Assembly: GCF_021729865.1 (NCBI RefSeq) | Contig: NZ_CP063400.1 | Location: 2,418,001 to 2,482,000, forward strand | Direction of reading: 5' to 3' | DNA from: Hydrogenophaga sp. SL48 | GTDB taxonomy: Bacteria > Pseudomonadota > Gammaproteobacteria > Burkholderiales > Burkholderiaceae_C | Length of the DNA stretch: 64,000 nt | In this document: piece after piece, positions 16,615 through 27,121 of the stretch | How the letters are laid out: each line of letters begins with the position of its first letter | Position numbering within the stretch: the first letter of the stretch is position 1 | Position numbers and translations under genes: made by a program | Notes under the pieces: generated by a model | Databases searched by the model: none | What the model saw: only the letters and a program-made list of their open reading frames with translations | What the model was told of the DNA's origin: nothing

Positions 16615-17258
16615 GTTTCACCCACATCGCATCGTTCAACGTCGGCGAAGCCAGGCAGCTCGGCCTGGCGCCCAGCATCGCCCCCACGGCCGTCATCCAG
16701 GACTGCCGTTTCGGCCGCTACACCGAGGTCGGCGACCACGCGCGCCTGACCGACAGCGTGCTCGACGACTACTCGTACCTGGAGCGGGGCTGCGACATCA
16801 TGTCGACCGACATCGGCAAGTTCAGCAACATCGCGGCCATGGTGCGCATCAACCCGGGCTTCCACCCCATGGAGCGCCCCACGCTGCACCACTTCACCTA
16901 CCGCCGCGCCAGGTACGGCCTGGCGCCGGAAGACGATGCGAGCTTCTTCGAGTGGCGCCGCCGCCAGCGCGTGGGCATCGGTCACGACACCTGGATCGGC
17001 CACGGTGTGGTGATCATGCCGGGCGTGACCATCGGCAACGGGGCCGTGATCGGCAGCAACTCGGTGGTCACCAAAGACGTGCCGGCCTACGCCATCGCGG
17101 CAGGCGCTCCGGCGAAGGTCCTGCGCCAGCGCTTCACAAGATCCATTGCCAGCGCCATCGAGTCCACCGCCTGGTGGGACTGGGACCACGACACGCTGGC
17201 CGAGCGCATGGACGACTTCTGCGACCTGCGGCGCTTCCTGTCCCGGTACGCCGCATGA
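16611..17258 (+). CDS. Hexapeptide-repeat transferase of phosphonate cluster
   Basis: This 215-residue protein is a left-handed beta-helix transferase of the phosphonate-associated acetyltransferase type. Hexapeptide turns such as IAPTAVIQDCRFG and IGHDTWIGHGVVIMPGVTIG are visible, followed by SNSVVTKDVPAYAIAAGAPAKVLRQRF, the usual acetyltransferase end. The start at 16611 overlaps the phnN stop (ATGA); an ATG nine bases earlier is possible. The acceptor is unknown; acetylation of a phosphonate or pathway intermediate is plausible. Confidence 0.85.
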   Translation: MSFTHIASFNVGEARQLGLAPSIAPTAVIQDCRFGRYTEVGDHARLTDSVLDDYSYLERGCDIMSTDIGKFSNIAAMVRINPGFHPMERPTLHHFTYRRARYGLAPEDDASFFEWRRRQRVGIGHDTWIGHGVVIMPGVTIGNGAVIGSNSVVTKDVPAYAIAAGAPAKVLRQRFTRSIASAIESTAWWDWDHDTLAERMDDFCDLRRFLSRYAA

Positions 17259-18070
17259 CCCCGGAGCCGAACAGCCTGCACACAGGCCCGACCCGGTTGA
17301 AGGTGGTCACGTTCAACACCTGGAAGTGCGACGGAGACTACCCCCGGCGCCTGGAGACGATGTGCGAGCAGATGCAGGCCCTGGACGCCGATGTGTTCGC
17401 GCTGCAGGAATGTTTCGCCACGCTCGACGGCAGCACCGACACCGCCCGAACCCTGGCACAGCACCTGGGCATGCACCTGCACACCGCCCCGGCCCGCCGC
17501 AAGCCGCGCTGGTTTCAAGGCGGGTGGGTGGACAGCTTCTCGTCGCTGGCCGTGCTGACGCGCTCGCCCATCCGTTCCGGCGACCGGGTCGAGCTGCCTT
17601 CATCGGTGGCCGATGGGGGCCGGGTGGCCCAGATCTGCTCGCTGGAGGTGGCGGGTCGGTCGGTGCTGCTGGTCCATGCCCACCTGTCGCACCTGGAGGG
17701 CGGCGGTGCGTTGCGCGCCGAACAGTTGCGCGCCCTGCTGGGCCGCCCGGTGTGGATGCCACGGCACGACATCGCCCTGATCTGCGGCGACTTCAACGCC
17801 TCCATGGACTCGCCTGAACTGGCCCGGTTTCTGGAGCCTCCCTGGGGCCTGGTCGATGCGCACGAGCAGGCCGGCGCGGGCGCCAAGGTGACGTACCACA
17901 CGCCCGAAGGACAGGGCCTGAACCTGGACCAGGTTCTCTGCATGCCCAGCTGCTCCCAGGCACCGGTGGTCTGTGTGGGCGCGTCGGTGGTGCTGAACGC
18001 ACCCGCGCAGCCTTCGGGTGTGTTCCCCAGCGATCACGCGGGCGTGAGCGTCACCTTCAGCGTGGGCTGA
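17255..18070 (+). CDS. Endonuclease/exonuclease/phosphatase-family protein
   Basis: This 271-residue EEP-fold hydrolase has FNTWKC near the N-terminus, LQE around residue 47, GDFNA in the second half and SDH near the C-terminus, the four metal and catalytic motifs of the family. EEP enzymes cut phosphodiester or phosphomonoester bonds. The start overlaps the transferase stop (ATGA), placing it in the phnF operon. With no phnP here, it could work on a sugar phosphate of the C-P lyase route, but that is inference. No signal peptide. Confidence 0.82.
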   Translation: MTPEPNSLHTGPTRLKVVTFNTWKCDGDYPRRLETMCEQMQALDADVFALQECFATLDGSTDTARTLAQHLGMHLHTAPARRKPRWFQGGWVDSFSSLAVLTRSPIRSGDRVELPSSVADGGRVAQICSLEVAGRSVLLVHAHLSHLEGGGALRAEQLRALLGRPVWMPRHDIALICGDFNASMDSPELARFLEPPWGLVDAHEQAGAGAKVTYHTPEGQGLNLDQVLCMPSCSQAPVVCVGASVVLNAPAQPSGVFPSDHAGVSVTFSVG

Positions 18071-18195
18071 GCCTCACCACGGACCGTGCCCGGCTGCCCC
18101 GCCCGCATGCCGGCCCATCGCCCGTGAGCAGCGCCTGCAACGGGCTCTCATCCGACCTCCCTGAAGGCCCTTCAGCGGCAGGTCTCTTCACGCCT

Positions 18196-18213
18196 CCGTC
18201 ACATTTCTGTCAT
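18196..18213 (+). promoter_or_regulatory. Pho-box-like repeat upstream of small gene
   Basis: CCGTCAC-ATTT-CTGTCAT matches the PhoB direct repeat with one deviating base in the first half. It lies 102 bases before the small ORF at 18315. A possible -10, TATGCT, is at 18235-18240, a longer spacing than usual for Pho promoters. Confidence 0.5.
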
Positions 18214-18267
18214 CAAAACCCCTGCCCTGGCCGGTATGCTGTGCGCCATGGGTAAACCATTAGGTCT

Positions 18268-18280
18268 TTGGTTTAACCAA
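18268..18280. promoter_or_regulatory. Palindrome before small gene
   Basis: TTGGTTTAACCAA is a perfect 13-base palindrome with a central T, 34 bases before the ATG at 18315. It could be an operator; no regulator can be assigned. Confidence 0.35.
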
Positions 18281-18314
18281 CCATTTACAAACCGTTGAGA
18301 GAGAGCGAGTTCAC

Positions 18315-18611
18315 ATGAGAGCCCTGAAAAAAGCCCGAAAGCTGATCGAAAACAAGTCCGGAAAACCGGCCGCCGACACCTTGTCGCGCCTGGTGCTCGC
18401 CCTGGAATCCGAGGTCCCGTTCCTGCTGTCGGATCTGTACAGCCTGGACTACGACGATTTCAACCTGGCCATGGAGGTCATGGCCGAGTGGCGGCTCGAC
18501 CGCTACTACACCAGCAAGGCCGTGTTGCTGGACCTGTCCATGCAGGAGACCCTCCAGAAAGCCCAGCCCGGCGCCGAAGCCCCCAAGGCGGCGGTCGCGA
18601 AAGCCGACTGA
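18315..18611 (+). CDS. Small conserved-looking hypothetical protein
   Basis: This 98-residue protein is of unknown function. It starts with a basic helix (MRALKKARKLI) and has a leucine-rich, acidic middle (LSRLVLALESEVPFLLSDLY and YDDFNLAMEVMAEWRLDRYY) followed by an Ala/Lys tail. It looks cytoplasmic and helical, without membrane segment or signal peptide. GAGAGAG precedes the start. The gene is supported by its own upstream Pho-box-like site, a palindrome and a clean intrinsic terminator 40 bases after its stop, so it is probably a real single-gene transcript. I recognise no named family. Confidence 0.75.
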   Translation: MRALKKARKLIENKSGKPAADTLSRLVLALESEVPFLLSDLYSLDYDDFNLAMEVMAEWRLDRYYTSKAVLLDLSMQETLQKAQPGAEAPKAAVAKAD

Positions 18612-18651
18612 CCTGCCGCCTCCACCGCGCCCAGCGGCGCGTGCCCCACCA

Positions 18652-18686
18652 CCCCTGCCCCGCGTCCGCCGGCAGGGGTTTTTTTT
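18652..18686 (+). terminator. Intrinsic terminator after small gene
   Basis: CCCCTGCC (18652-18659) pairs with GGCAGGGG (18671-18678), followed by eight T residues. Confidence 0.9.
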
Positions 18687-18788
18687 CGCCCAACACACCG
18701 CGACGGCGTGTTGAAGGGCGCGACTTCACGGTGGTGACACATGGGAACCGTAGGCTGCTCGGTTTGTTCCCAGCCTCCCACCCTTCTC

Positions 18789-21011
18789 ATGCACACCCTT
18801 CGTCTCTGCACCTTGACCGCGGCCCTCGCGGCTTCCCTTGCTTTCTCCTCGCTGGCGCGCTCGGCGCAGCCGGTCCCACCCGTCGGCGCGTTTGCCATGG
18901 TCCACCACCTGGCGGTGGACGGCGTGGCCGAGATCGTGGCGGCCACGCCCGACGGCATGACGCTGGTCTACACCAGCGCCGACGCCGGGGTGCTGGGGCT
19001 GATCGACATCACACGCCCTGAACAACCGGTGCTGCTGCCGCGCGTGGACGTGCAGCGCATGGGCGTGGGCGAGCCCACGTCGGTCGCCATCAGCCCGGAC
19101 GGCCGCTACGCCGTGGCGGCGGTGCGCATGGGTGACGACGTGAGCAACGCGCGCCGTGGGTTCCTGCGCGTGTACGACATCCGCAACCCGCGCGCGGTGC
19201 AACACGTCAAGGACATCACCGTGGGCGTGGGCCCCGATTCGCTGGCCCTGGTGGGCCAGGGCCGCACGCTGCGCGCCGTGGTGGCGATCGAAGACGAAGA
19301 AACCGACGCCAAAGGCGACGCCACGCTCGACGGCCAGCGCCCGGGCCGCATCGACGTGGTGGGCCTGCAAGACCTCTACGGTGGCGCCAGCACCGGCGTG
19401 CAGTCCATCGAACTGGTGAAGGCCCTGCAGGCCACGGCAGGCGTGGTCTACCCCAACGACCCGCAGCCGGAGTTTGTGTCTGTCGACGCGCGCGCTCAAA
19501 AGGCGGTGGTGTCGCTGCAGGAGAACAATGCGGTGGCGATCCTGGATCTGAGCCACCCGGCGCGAGCCAGGCTGGAACGCGTGTTCTCCATGGGCAACGT
19601 GGTCCGCAGCGGCAACGCCGATCTGAAAAAAGACAAGGAGGTGCTGTTCAAGGACAGCTTCACGGCCCGCCGCGAAGCCGACGCGGTGGCGTGGGTCGCG
19701 CCCGGTGTGTTTGCCACCGCCAACGAGGGCGACGGCAAGAAGGACAAAGAGGGCGTGCTGCCCGGTGCGCGCGGTTTCACGCTCATGAACACCCGCGGCG
19801 AGGTCGTCCATGAAACCGGCGAGCGCACCGAGCTCAACGCGCTGTTGCACGGCCATTACCCCGACGGGCGCTCGGCGGCCAAGGGTGTGGAGATCGAAGG
19901 CGTGGCGGCGGGCACGTTCGGTGGCAAGCCCTACCTGTTCGCGGGTTCTGAGCGCGGTGCTTTCGTCGAAGTGCACCGCGTCGAAGCCCCGAAACAGCCG
20001 CATTTCGTTCAGCTGCTGCCGACCGGCCTGTCGCCCGAGGGCCTGATCACGGTCACGAAGCGGCGCGACGGCCAGCAGCTGCTGATCACGGCCAACGAGG
20101 GCGACGGCTCGCTCAACCTCTACCGCTTTCACGCGCAGGGCGCACCCGCCGCGAGCGAGCCGCAACTGGTGGCGAAGGACGCCAGCATGCCGTGGGGCGC
20201 CCTCTCGGGCCTGACCACCGACGGCACGCACCTGTACGCCGTGCCCGACAACGCCTTTGGCCAGTCGCGCATCTTCCGGATCGACCCTTCGCCAGTGCCT
20301 CAGGGCCGCATGGTGATCGATCAGGTCACCATGCTCACCTCCACCGACGGCCAGGCATTGAAGGTGGACCCGGAAGGCATCGCCAAGGTGGCCGACGGTT
20401 TCTGGATCGCCTCGGAGGGCGCGACGGTCGAGGGCAACGAGCTGATCAAGGTGAACGCCTCGGGCGTGGTGCAGCAGCGCGTGAAGCTGCCCGCCAGCGT
20501 GCAGGCCCGGTTCGCCAGCCCCAAGACCGGCACGGGCTTCGAGGGCGTGACCGCGAGCGCCGACGGGCAGACGCTGTACATCGCCATTCAACGGGGCTTC
20601 GATGTCAAGCGGCCGCAGGCCGCGATCCTCAAGCTGCACCTGCCCACCGACACCTGGACCACCGCCCTCTACCCGCTGGACCGGCACAGCAAAGACCCGC
20701 AGCAGTTCTGGATGGGGCTCTCTGAAATCCAGCTCACCGACGACGGGCGCCTGCTGCTGCTCGAACGCGACAAGGGCGGCGGTGAAGGCCAGGCGATCAA
20801 CGCCGAGGTCAAGCGGATTTACAGCGTGAAGGCCGCCGACGTCACGGAAGGCGCGACGCTGCAGAAGACCCTGGTGCGCGACCTGCGGAAAGACTTCAAC
20901 TACCTGCAGGAAAAGGCCGAGGGCATGGTGGTGTTCAAGGGCGATCTGTGGGTGGTGAACGACAACGACGGCGCCGGCTGGACACGCTGGGTCAATGCCG
21001 GGAGGCCTTGA
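18789..21011 (+). CDS. Exported esterase-like/phytase-like beta-propeller protein
   Basis: This 740-residue protein from the ATG at 18789 begins with a signal peptide (basic start, hydrophobic core, cleavage near SARSAQ). The N-terminal half looks like a beta-propeller (SPDGRYAV, DPQPEFVSV, LQENNAVAILDL), the C-terminal half like the 'esterase-like activity of phytase' domain (GLTTDGTHLYAVPDNAFGQ, PEGIAKVADGFWIASE, FEGVTASADGQTLYIAIQ). It is likely periplasmic or surface-bound and may release phosphate from esters. The upstream in-frame extension would bury the signal peptide, so it was rejected. Confidence 0.78.
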   Translation: MHTLRLCTLTAALAASLAFSSLARSAQPVPPVGAFAMVHHLAVDGVAEIVAATPDGMTLVYTSADAGVLGLIDITRPEQPVLLPRVDVQRMGVGEPTSVAISPDGRYAVAAVRMGDDVSNARRGFLRVYDIRNPRAVQHVKDITVGVGPDSLALVGQGRTLRAVVAIEDEETDAKGDATLDGQRPGRIDVVGLQDLYGGASTGVQSIELVKALQATAGVVYPNDPQPEFVSVDARAQKAVVSLQENNAVAILDLSHPARARLERVFSMGNVVRSGNADLKKDKEVLFKDSFTARREADAVAWVAPGVFATANEGDGKKDKEGVLPGARGFTLMNTRGEVVHETGERTELNALLHGHYPDGRSAAKGVEIEGVAAGTFGGKPYLFAGSERGAFVEVHRVEAPKQPHFVQLLPTGLSPEGLITVTKRRDGQQLLITANEGDGSLNLYRFHAQGAPAASEPQLVAKDASMPWGALSGLTTDGTHLYAVPDNAFGQSRIFRIDPSPVPQGRMVIDQVTMLTSTDGQALKVDPEGIAKVADGFWIASEGATVEGNELIKVNASGVVQQRVKLPASVQARFASPKTGTGFEGVTASADGQTLYIAIQRGFDVKRPQAAILKLHLPTDTWTTALYPLDRHSKDPQQFWMGLSEIQLTDDGRLLLLERDKGGGEGQAINAEVKRIYSVKAADVTEGATLQKTLVRDLRKDFNYLQEKAEGMVVFKGDLWVVNDNDGAGWTRWVNAGRP

Positions 21012-21022
21012 TACTGCTTGTT

Positions 21023-21035
21023 GTTGCAATGCAAC
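21023..21035. promoter_or_regulatory. Palindrome in porin leader region
   Basis: GTTGCAATGCAAC is a perfect palindrome with a central A, about 145 bases before the porin start. It may be an operator or chance. Confidence 0.3.
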
Positions 21036-21178
21036 ATTCATGGCAAAGAAATGAGAGTGTCACAGAGCTTTTGCGGTCGCCCGATGAAATACACCCACCT
21101 GCTTGCCCAAGGCAGCGGGTGTGGGGAGCGGCGGGGTTTCGCCGCCTCCACATTCACCCAACTTCTGGACAACATCCC

Positions 21179-22159
21179 ATGAAAAAATCCCTCATCGCTC
21201 TGGCCGTGCTGGCCGCCTCGGGCGCCGCCATGGCGCAATCGTCTGTCACCGTCTACGGTCGTGTGGACCTGTCGGTGGGCAGCCTCAAGGAACTCGACAA
21301 GGGCAGCCAGACCAAGCTGTTCAACGGCGGCGACGGCGGTCTGACGACCTCGCGCCTGGGCTTTCGCGGCACCGAAGACCTCGGTGGCGGCCTGAAGGCC
21401 GGCTTCAAGCTGGAGCACCGCCTCGACGCCGACACCGGCACCTCGCAGGACCCGATGTGGAAGGGCGAGTCCACCGTCAGCCTGTCGGGTGGCTTCGGTG
21501 AAGTGAAGCTCGGCCGCAGCTCCACCATCTATGACGAAGTGCGTGGCCTGGCCTACAGCAGCAACGTGTTCGACTCGGCCTTCACGCCCGCCGCCAACGG
21601 CGTCTGGGGCTCGGGCGGCGACTACAGCAGCCGCTTCAACAACAAGATCACCTACGCCCTCCCCTCGATGGGCGGTGTCTACGGCGGCATCGAATACGCG
21701 CTGGACGAAGACGCCACCGTCGACGCCAACATGGTGGGTGCCAAGGTCGGCTACAAGAACGGCCCGCTGAACGTGGCTTTGGGCCTGCAGCAGGAAAAGG
21801 GCAAGGAAAACGACTACCTGATGTTCGCCGGTTCGTACGACCTGGGCATGATGAGCCTCTCCGGTGGCTACAACACGCGCAAGGGCAATGACGCCAAGGG
21901 CGACGACAACGAACTGACCGTGGGCGTCAACGTGCCCCTGGGCAATGTCAATCTGTCGGTCGGCTACGCCACCAGCAAAACCGAAATCGGTGGCTCCACC
22001 GCCGGCAAGTCATCGGGCTTCGGCGTCGGCGCAACCTACGCCCTGTCCAAGCGCACCAAGCTGTACGGCGGCCTGCGTTCGCACAACGTGAAAAACGGTT
22101 CGGGCACCAAGACGGCCGACACCCGCCTGTTCGCCCTGGGCCTGCGCCACGACTTCTGA
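21179..22159 (+). CDS. Gram-negative porin (Omp32 family)
   Basis: This outer-membrane trimeric porin lets small anions and solutes pass. The 326-residue protein has a 20-residue signal peptide (ending GAAMAQ) and then SSVTVYGRVDLSVG, the first beta-strand of this betaproteobacterial family. 'SRLGFRGTEDLGGGLKAGFKLE' and the terminal aromatic residue in LGLRHDF are also diagnostic. The start with the signal peptide was preferred over a 77-codon in-frame extension. A 168-base leader separates it from the phytase-like gene, and a strong intrinsic terminator follows. Confidence 0.93.
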   Translation: MKKSLIALAVLAASGAAMAQSSVTVYGRVDLSVGSLKELDKGSQTKLFNGGDGGLTTSRLGFRGTEDLGGGLKAGFKLEHRLDADTGTSQDPMWKGESTVSLSGGFGEVKLGRSSTIYDEVRGLAYSSNVFDSAFTPAANGVWGSGGDYSSRFNNKITYALPSMGGVYGGIEYALDEDATVDANMVGAKVGYKNGPLNVALGLQQEKGKENDYLMFAGSYDLGMMSLSGGYNTRKGNDAKGDDNELTVGVNVPLGNVNLSVGYATSKTEIGGSTAGKSSGFGVGATYALSKRTKLYGGLRSHNVKNGSGTKTADTRLFALGLRHDF

Positions 22160-22224
22160 TCGTTTTCTCCGGGTCTTGCGCGGGTAGCCAACGCGGCAAT
22201 CAGAGTCTGCGCAAGTTTTTTCAG

Positions 22225-22255
22225 CCACCGGCGCTTCGGCGCCGGTGGTTTTTTT
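22225..22255 (+). terminator. Intrinsic terminator after porin gene
   Basis: CCACCGGCGC (22225-22234), loop TTCG, GCGCCGGTGG (22239-22248), then seven T residues. Confidence 0.95.
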
Positions 22256-22264
22256 CATGGGCCG

Positions 22265-24700
<2,436 letters not shown>

Positions 24701-24810
24701 GCTTCGATTGTAGGAAGCCGGGGCACCGCGCCGGGTCTATATGTCCCTGCGTATGAACGCTATAAGCCCGCCATCCGATGGCCGCCCTGTGCCGCGCCGG
24801 CCGTAGCGCC

Positions 24811-24816
24811 TAGAAT
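24811..24816 (+). promoter_or_regulatory. Candidate -10 of guaC
   Basis: TAGAAT, a good -10 hexamer, lies just before the leader hairpin. No convincing -35 is visible. Confidence 0.35.
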
Positions 24817-24822
24817 CAACCA

Positions 24823-24856
24823 CCGGGCCCAAGATTCTTGCGCCCGGTTTCTTTTT
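24823..24856 (+). promoter_or_regulatory. guaC leader hairpin (possible attenuator)
   Basis: CCGGGC pairs with GCCCGG and, after one C-C mismatch, CAAG with CTTG around loop ATT, giving a 10-pair stem. TTTCTTTTT follows. It resembles an intrinsic terminator placed about 90 bases before guaC. Confidence 0.6.
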
Positions 24857-24945
24857 GGCCGGATGGATTCCCGCCCGACAGAAGACCGGACCCAAGCCAA
24901 GCGCTCTCCCTGTTCATTCACAACAGTTTTCTGGAGCCTGGTTTT

Positions 24946-25923
24946 ATGGAGATATTCGACTACGACAACATCCTGCTGCTGCCGCGCAAATGCCGCGTGG
25001 AAAGCCGCTCGGAATGCGACGCTGGCGTGGAGCTGGGCGGGCGCAAATTCCGCCTGCCGGTGGTGCCGGCCAACATGAAGACCGTGGTGGATGAAAAGAT
25101 CTGCCTCTGGATGGCGCAGAGCGGCTACTTCTACGTGATGCACCGCTTCGACCTGGACAACGTGCAGTTCGTGCGCGACATGCACGCCGCGGGCGTCTAC
25201 GCCTCGATCTCGCTGGGCGTGAAGGCGCCCGACCGCGCCACGGTGGACAGCCTCGCCGCCGAGGGCCTGGTGCCCGAGTACATCACCATCGACATCGCGC
25301 ACGGCCACGCCGACAGCGTGCGCGACATGATCGGCTACATCAAGGCGCGGCTCCCGAGCAGCTTCGTGATCGCCGGCAACGTGGCCACGCCCGAGGCGGT
25401 GATCGACCTGGAGAACTGGGGCGCGGACGCCACCAAGGTGGGGGTGGGCCCGGGCAAGGTCTGCATCACCAAGCTCAAGACCGGCTTCGGCACCGGCGGC
25501 TGGCAGCTCTCGGCGCTCAAGTGGTGCGCGCGCGTGGCGACCAAACCCATCATTGCCGACGGCGGCATCCGCAGCCACGGCGACATCGCCAAGAGCGTGC
25601 GTTTCGGCGCCTCGATGGTCATGATTGGCTCGCTGTTCGCCGGGCACGAAGAGTCGCCGGGCAAGACGGTCGAGGTGGACGGCGAGCTGTACAAGGAGTA
25701 CTACGGTTCGGCCAGCGACTTCAACAAGGGCGAGTACAAACACGTCGAAGGCAAGCGCATCCTGGAGCCCATCAAAGGCAAGCTGGCGAACACGCTGATC
25801 GAGATGGAGCAGGACGTGCAAAGCTCGATCAGCTACGCGGGCGGCACGAAACTGTTCGACCTGAAGAAGGTGAATTACGTGGTGCTCGGTGGCGAGAACG
25901 CGGGCGAACACCTGTTCATGTAG
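24946..25923 (+). CDS. guaC: GMP reductase
   Basis: GMP reductase converts GMP to IMP and ammonia with NADPH, returning guanine nucleotides to the purine pool. The 325-residue protein has the IMPDH/GMPR barrel, the catalytic Cys173 in the loop [32 protein letters not shown] and [12 protein letters not shown] phosphate-binding segments. The start at 24946 follows GGAG; the 36-codon upstream extension covers the leader hairpin and was rejected. The gene stands alone. The leader hairpin suggests transcript-level control. Confidence 0.93.
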   Translation: MEIFDYDNILLLPRKCRVESRSECDAGVELGGRKFRLPVVPANMKTVVDEKICLWMAQSGYFYVMHRFDLDNVQFVRDMHAAGVYASISLGVKAPDRATVDSLAAEGLVPEYITIDIAHGHADSVRDMIGYIKARLPSSFVIAGNVATPEAVIDLENWGADATKVGVGPGKVCITKLKTGFGTGGWQLSALKWCARVATKPIIADGGIRSHGDIAKSVRFGASMVMIGSLFAGHEESPGKTVEVDGELYKEYYGSASDFNKGEYKHVEGKRILEPIKGKLANTLIEMEQDVQSSISYAGGTKLFDLKKVNYVVLGGENAGEHLFM

Positions 25924-26008
25924 GCCCACCCCCGCGCCGCGCCCAGGGGCGCGTCACCCCCTCAAGGGGGCGGCACTGGCCGTCCGGCAAAGCCGGCCCG
26001 GCGGTGCC
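25924..26008 (+). repeat. Stop-codon-proximal structured repeat, copy 5
   Basis: The element begins directly after the guaC stop. It has CCCCCTCAAGGGGG and a nested hairpin GGCAC...GTGCC enclosing CCGGC/GCCGG, the same order of parts as the four minus-strand copies, here in the guaC direction. Confidence 0.65.
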
Positions 26009-26050
26009 CTGAGGCGGACTCCCCCTCCGGCGCGAGATGTCTTGTTCGAG

Positions 26051-26126
26051 GATGCGGTGGAACCGGCTTCGCCGGGCCACTCGCATCGCCCCCTGGAGGG
26101 GGTCGCGCGCAGCGCGGCGGGGGTGG
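26051..26126 (-). repeat. Stop-codon-proximal structured repeat, copy 2
   Basis: This 76-base element starts 20 bases after the esterase stop, in the esterase direction. It is the same length as copy 1 (5284-5359), with five substitutions, two of which (26058 and 26079) restore a stem pair. It faces copy 5 across the convergent gap. Confidence 0.75.
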
Positions 26127-26146
26127 TCCTGTCCAGCGGGTGGGAA

Positions 26147-27037
26147 TCAGTCCAAAAGCTGCATCGCGAGATCGTTGAGCCGGTGGCCCGGTTGCACCAG
26201 AGCTTCGAGCACGCTGAAGTGGTTCAGGCCCGGCAGGGTTTCGCAGATGGGCACCAGGGCCTCGCCCCAGGTTTCGCGGATCAGGCGGTTCTGGCGCAGG
26301 AACTCGCTGCTTTCGTCACCGCCCGCCACGCTCAGCAACACGCCCCGCTCGTCCTCCTGCGGCACGCGCGGCAAATAGGCCGGGCTGGCCATGCGCACCT
26401 GTTCCGGTGTCAGGCGCAAGGCGTCGCTCAGAAACGGGGTGTGGCGCAGCGGTTCCAGATCGAACACGCCCGAAATCGACAGCGCGTTGTTCACGAGATC
26501 GAGCGGCAGGTCGCTCGCGTAGCGGTCCCACTCGCAGGCCAGCAGCATCGCCGCGAGGTGGCCGCCAGCCGAATGGCCGACCAGCGAAATGCGGCGCGGA
26601 TCACCGCCGTGCACCGCGATGTGGCGATAGACCCAGGCCAGCGCCTTGACCATCTGCAGGGTGATCTGGGGAATCGTCACCGCCGGACACAGCGCGTAGT
26701 TGGGCACCACGACACAGGCGCCCTTGTTCACGAAGGCCGGGGCCAGGAAGCTGTGGTCCGCCTTGTCCAGGCTGCGCCAGTAGCCCCCGTGGATGAACAC
26801 CAGCACGGGGGCCAGCGGCTCGCCAGCCTTCTGGCGCGGGTGGAAGAGGTCCAGCGTCTCCCCCGGCTCGTGTCCGTAGGCCACGTCCAGCAAGCCCCCC
26901 AGCTCGGCCCTGGCTTGACTCGACCCGGTGGCCCAGCGCTCGAAGTGCTGGGCATGCTCGGGCACGAGGGCGCGGTTGTTGTACTGGCTGTCGAGCCAGG
27001 CGGGGTCGGTGTGTTGGGCGTCGTTCATGGGCGGCAT
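26147..27037 (-). CDS. Alpha/beta hydrolase (esterase, arylformamidase-like)
   Basis: This is a cytoplasmic esterase of about 296 residues. It has the oxyanion motif HGGYW near residue 84, the nucleophile elbow GHSAGG in the middle and a catalytic His in LPGLNHFSV near the C-terminus. The N-terminal region (QYNNRALVPEH) resembles KynB-like and BD-FAE hydrolases, which act on N-formylkynurenine or acylated small molecules. The ATG at 27028 is an alternative start. It is divergent from a FadR-type regulator that may control it. Substrate unknown. Confidence 0.85.
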   Translation of the reverse strand: MPPMNDAQHTDPAWLDSQYNNRALVPEHAQHFERWATGSSQARAELGGLLDVAYGHEPGETLDLFHPRQKAGEPLAPVLVFIHGGYWRSLDKADHSFLAPAFVNKGACVVVPNYALCPAVTIPQITLQMVKALAWVYRHIAVHGGDPRRISLVGHSAGGHLAAMLLACEWDRYASDLPLDLVNNALSISGVFDLEPLRHTPFLSDALRLTPEQVRMASPAYLPRVPQEDERGVLLSVAGGDESSEFLRQNRLIRETWGEALVPICETLPGLNHFSVLEALVQPGHRLNDLAMQLLD

Positions 27038-27086
27038 TGTCCCGCAGCGCAGTGAAACACCCTGTCACTCACATCGTGAGAAGTTC

Positions 27087-27117
27087 GTGTATTCTGTATA
27101 CGGAGTACAGAATACAC
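27087..27117. promoter_or_regulatory. Palindromic operator in front of FadR-type regulator
   Basis: GTGTATTCTGTA (27087-27098) and TACAGAATACAC (27106-27117) are perfect 12-base inverted repeats with a 7-base spacer that contains GGAG. The site ends 4 bases before the regulator ATG and lies 50 bases from the divergent esterase start. Autorepression is likely. Confidence 0.8.
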
Positions 27118-27121
27118 ACAC

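Noticed and set aside
18726..21041. 771-codon open frame on the minus strand
   Set aside because: Antisense to the phytase-like gene, which has a signal peptide and domain motifs; the minus frame has no recognisable motif.
24720..24945. Purine riboswitch before guaC
   Set aside because: The leader has no purine aptamer core; only a simple terminator-like hairpin is visible.
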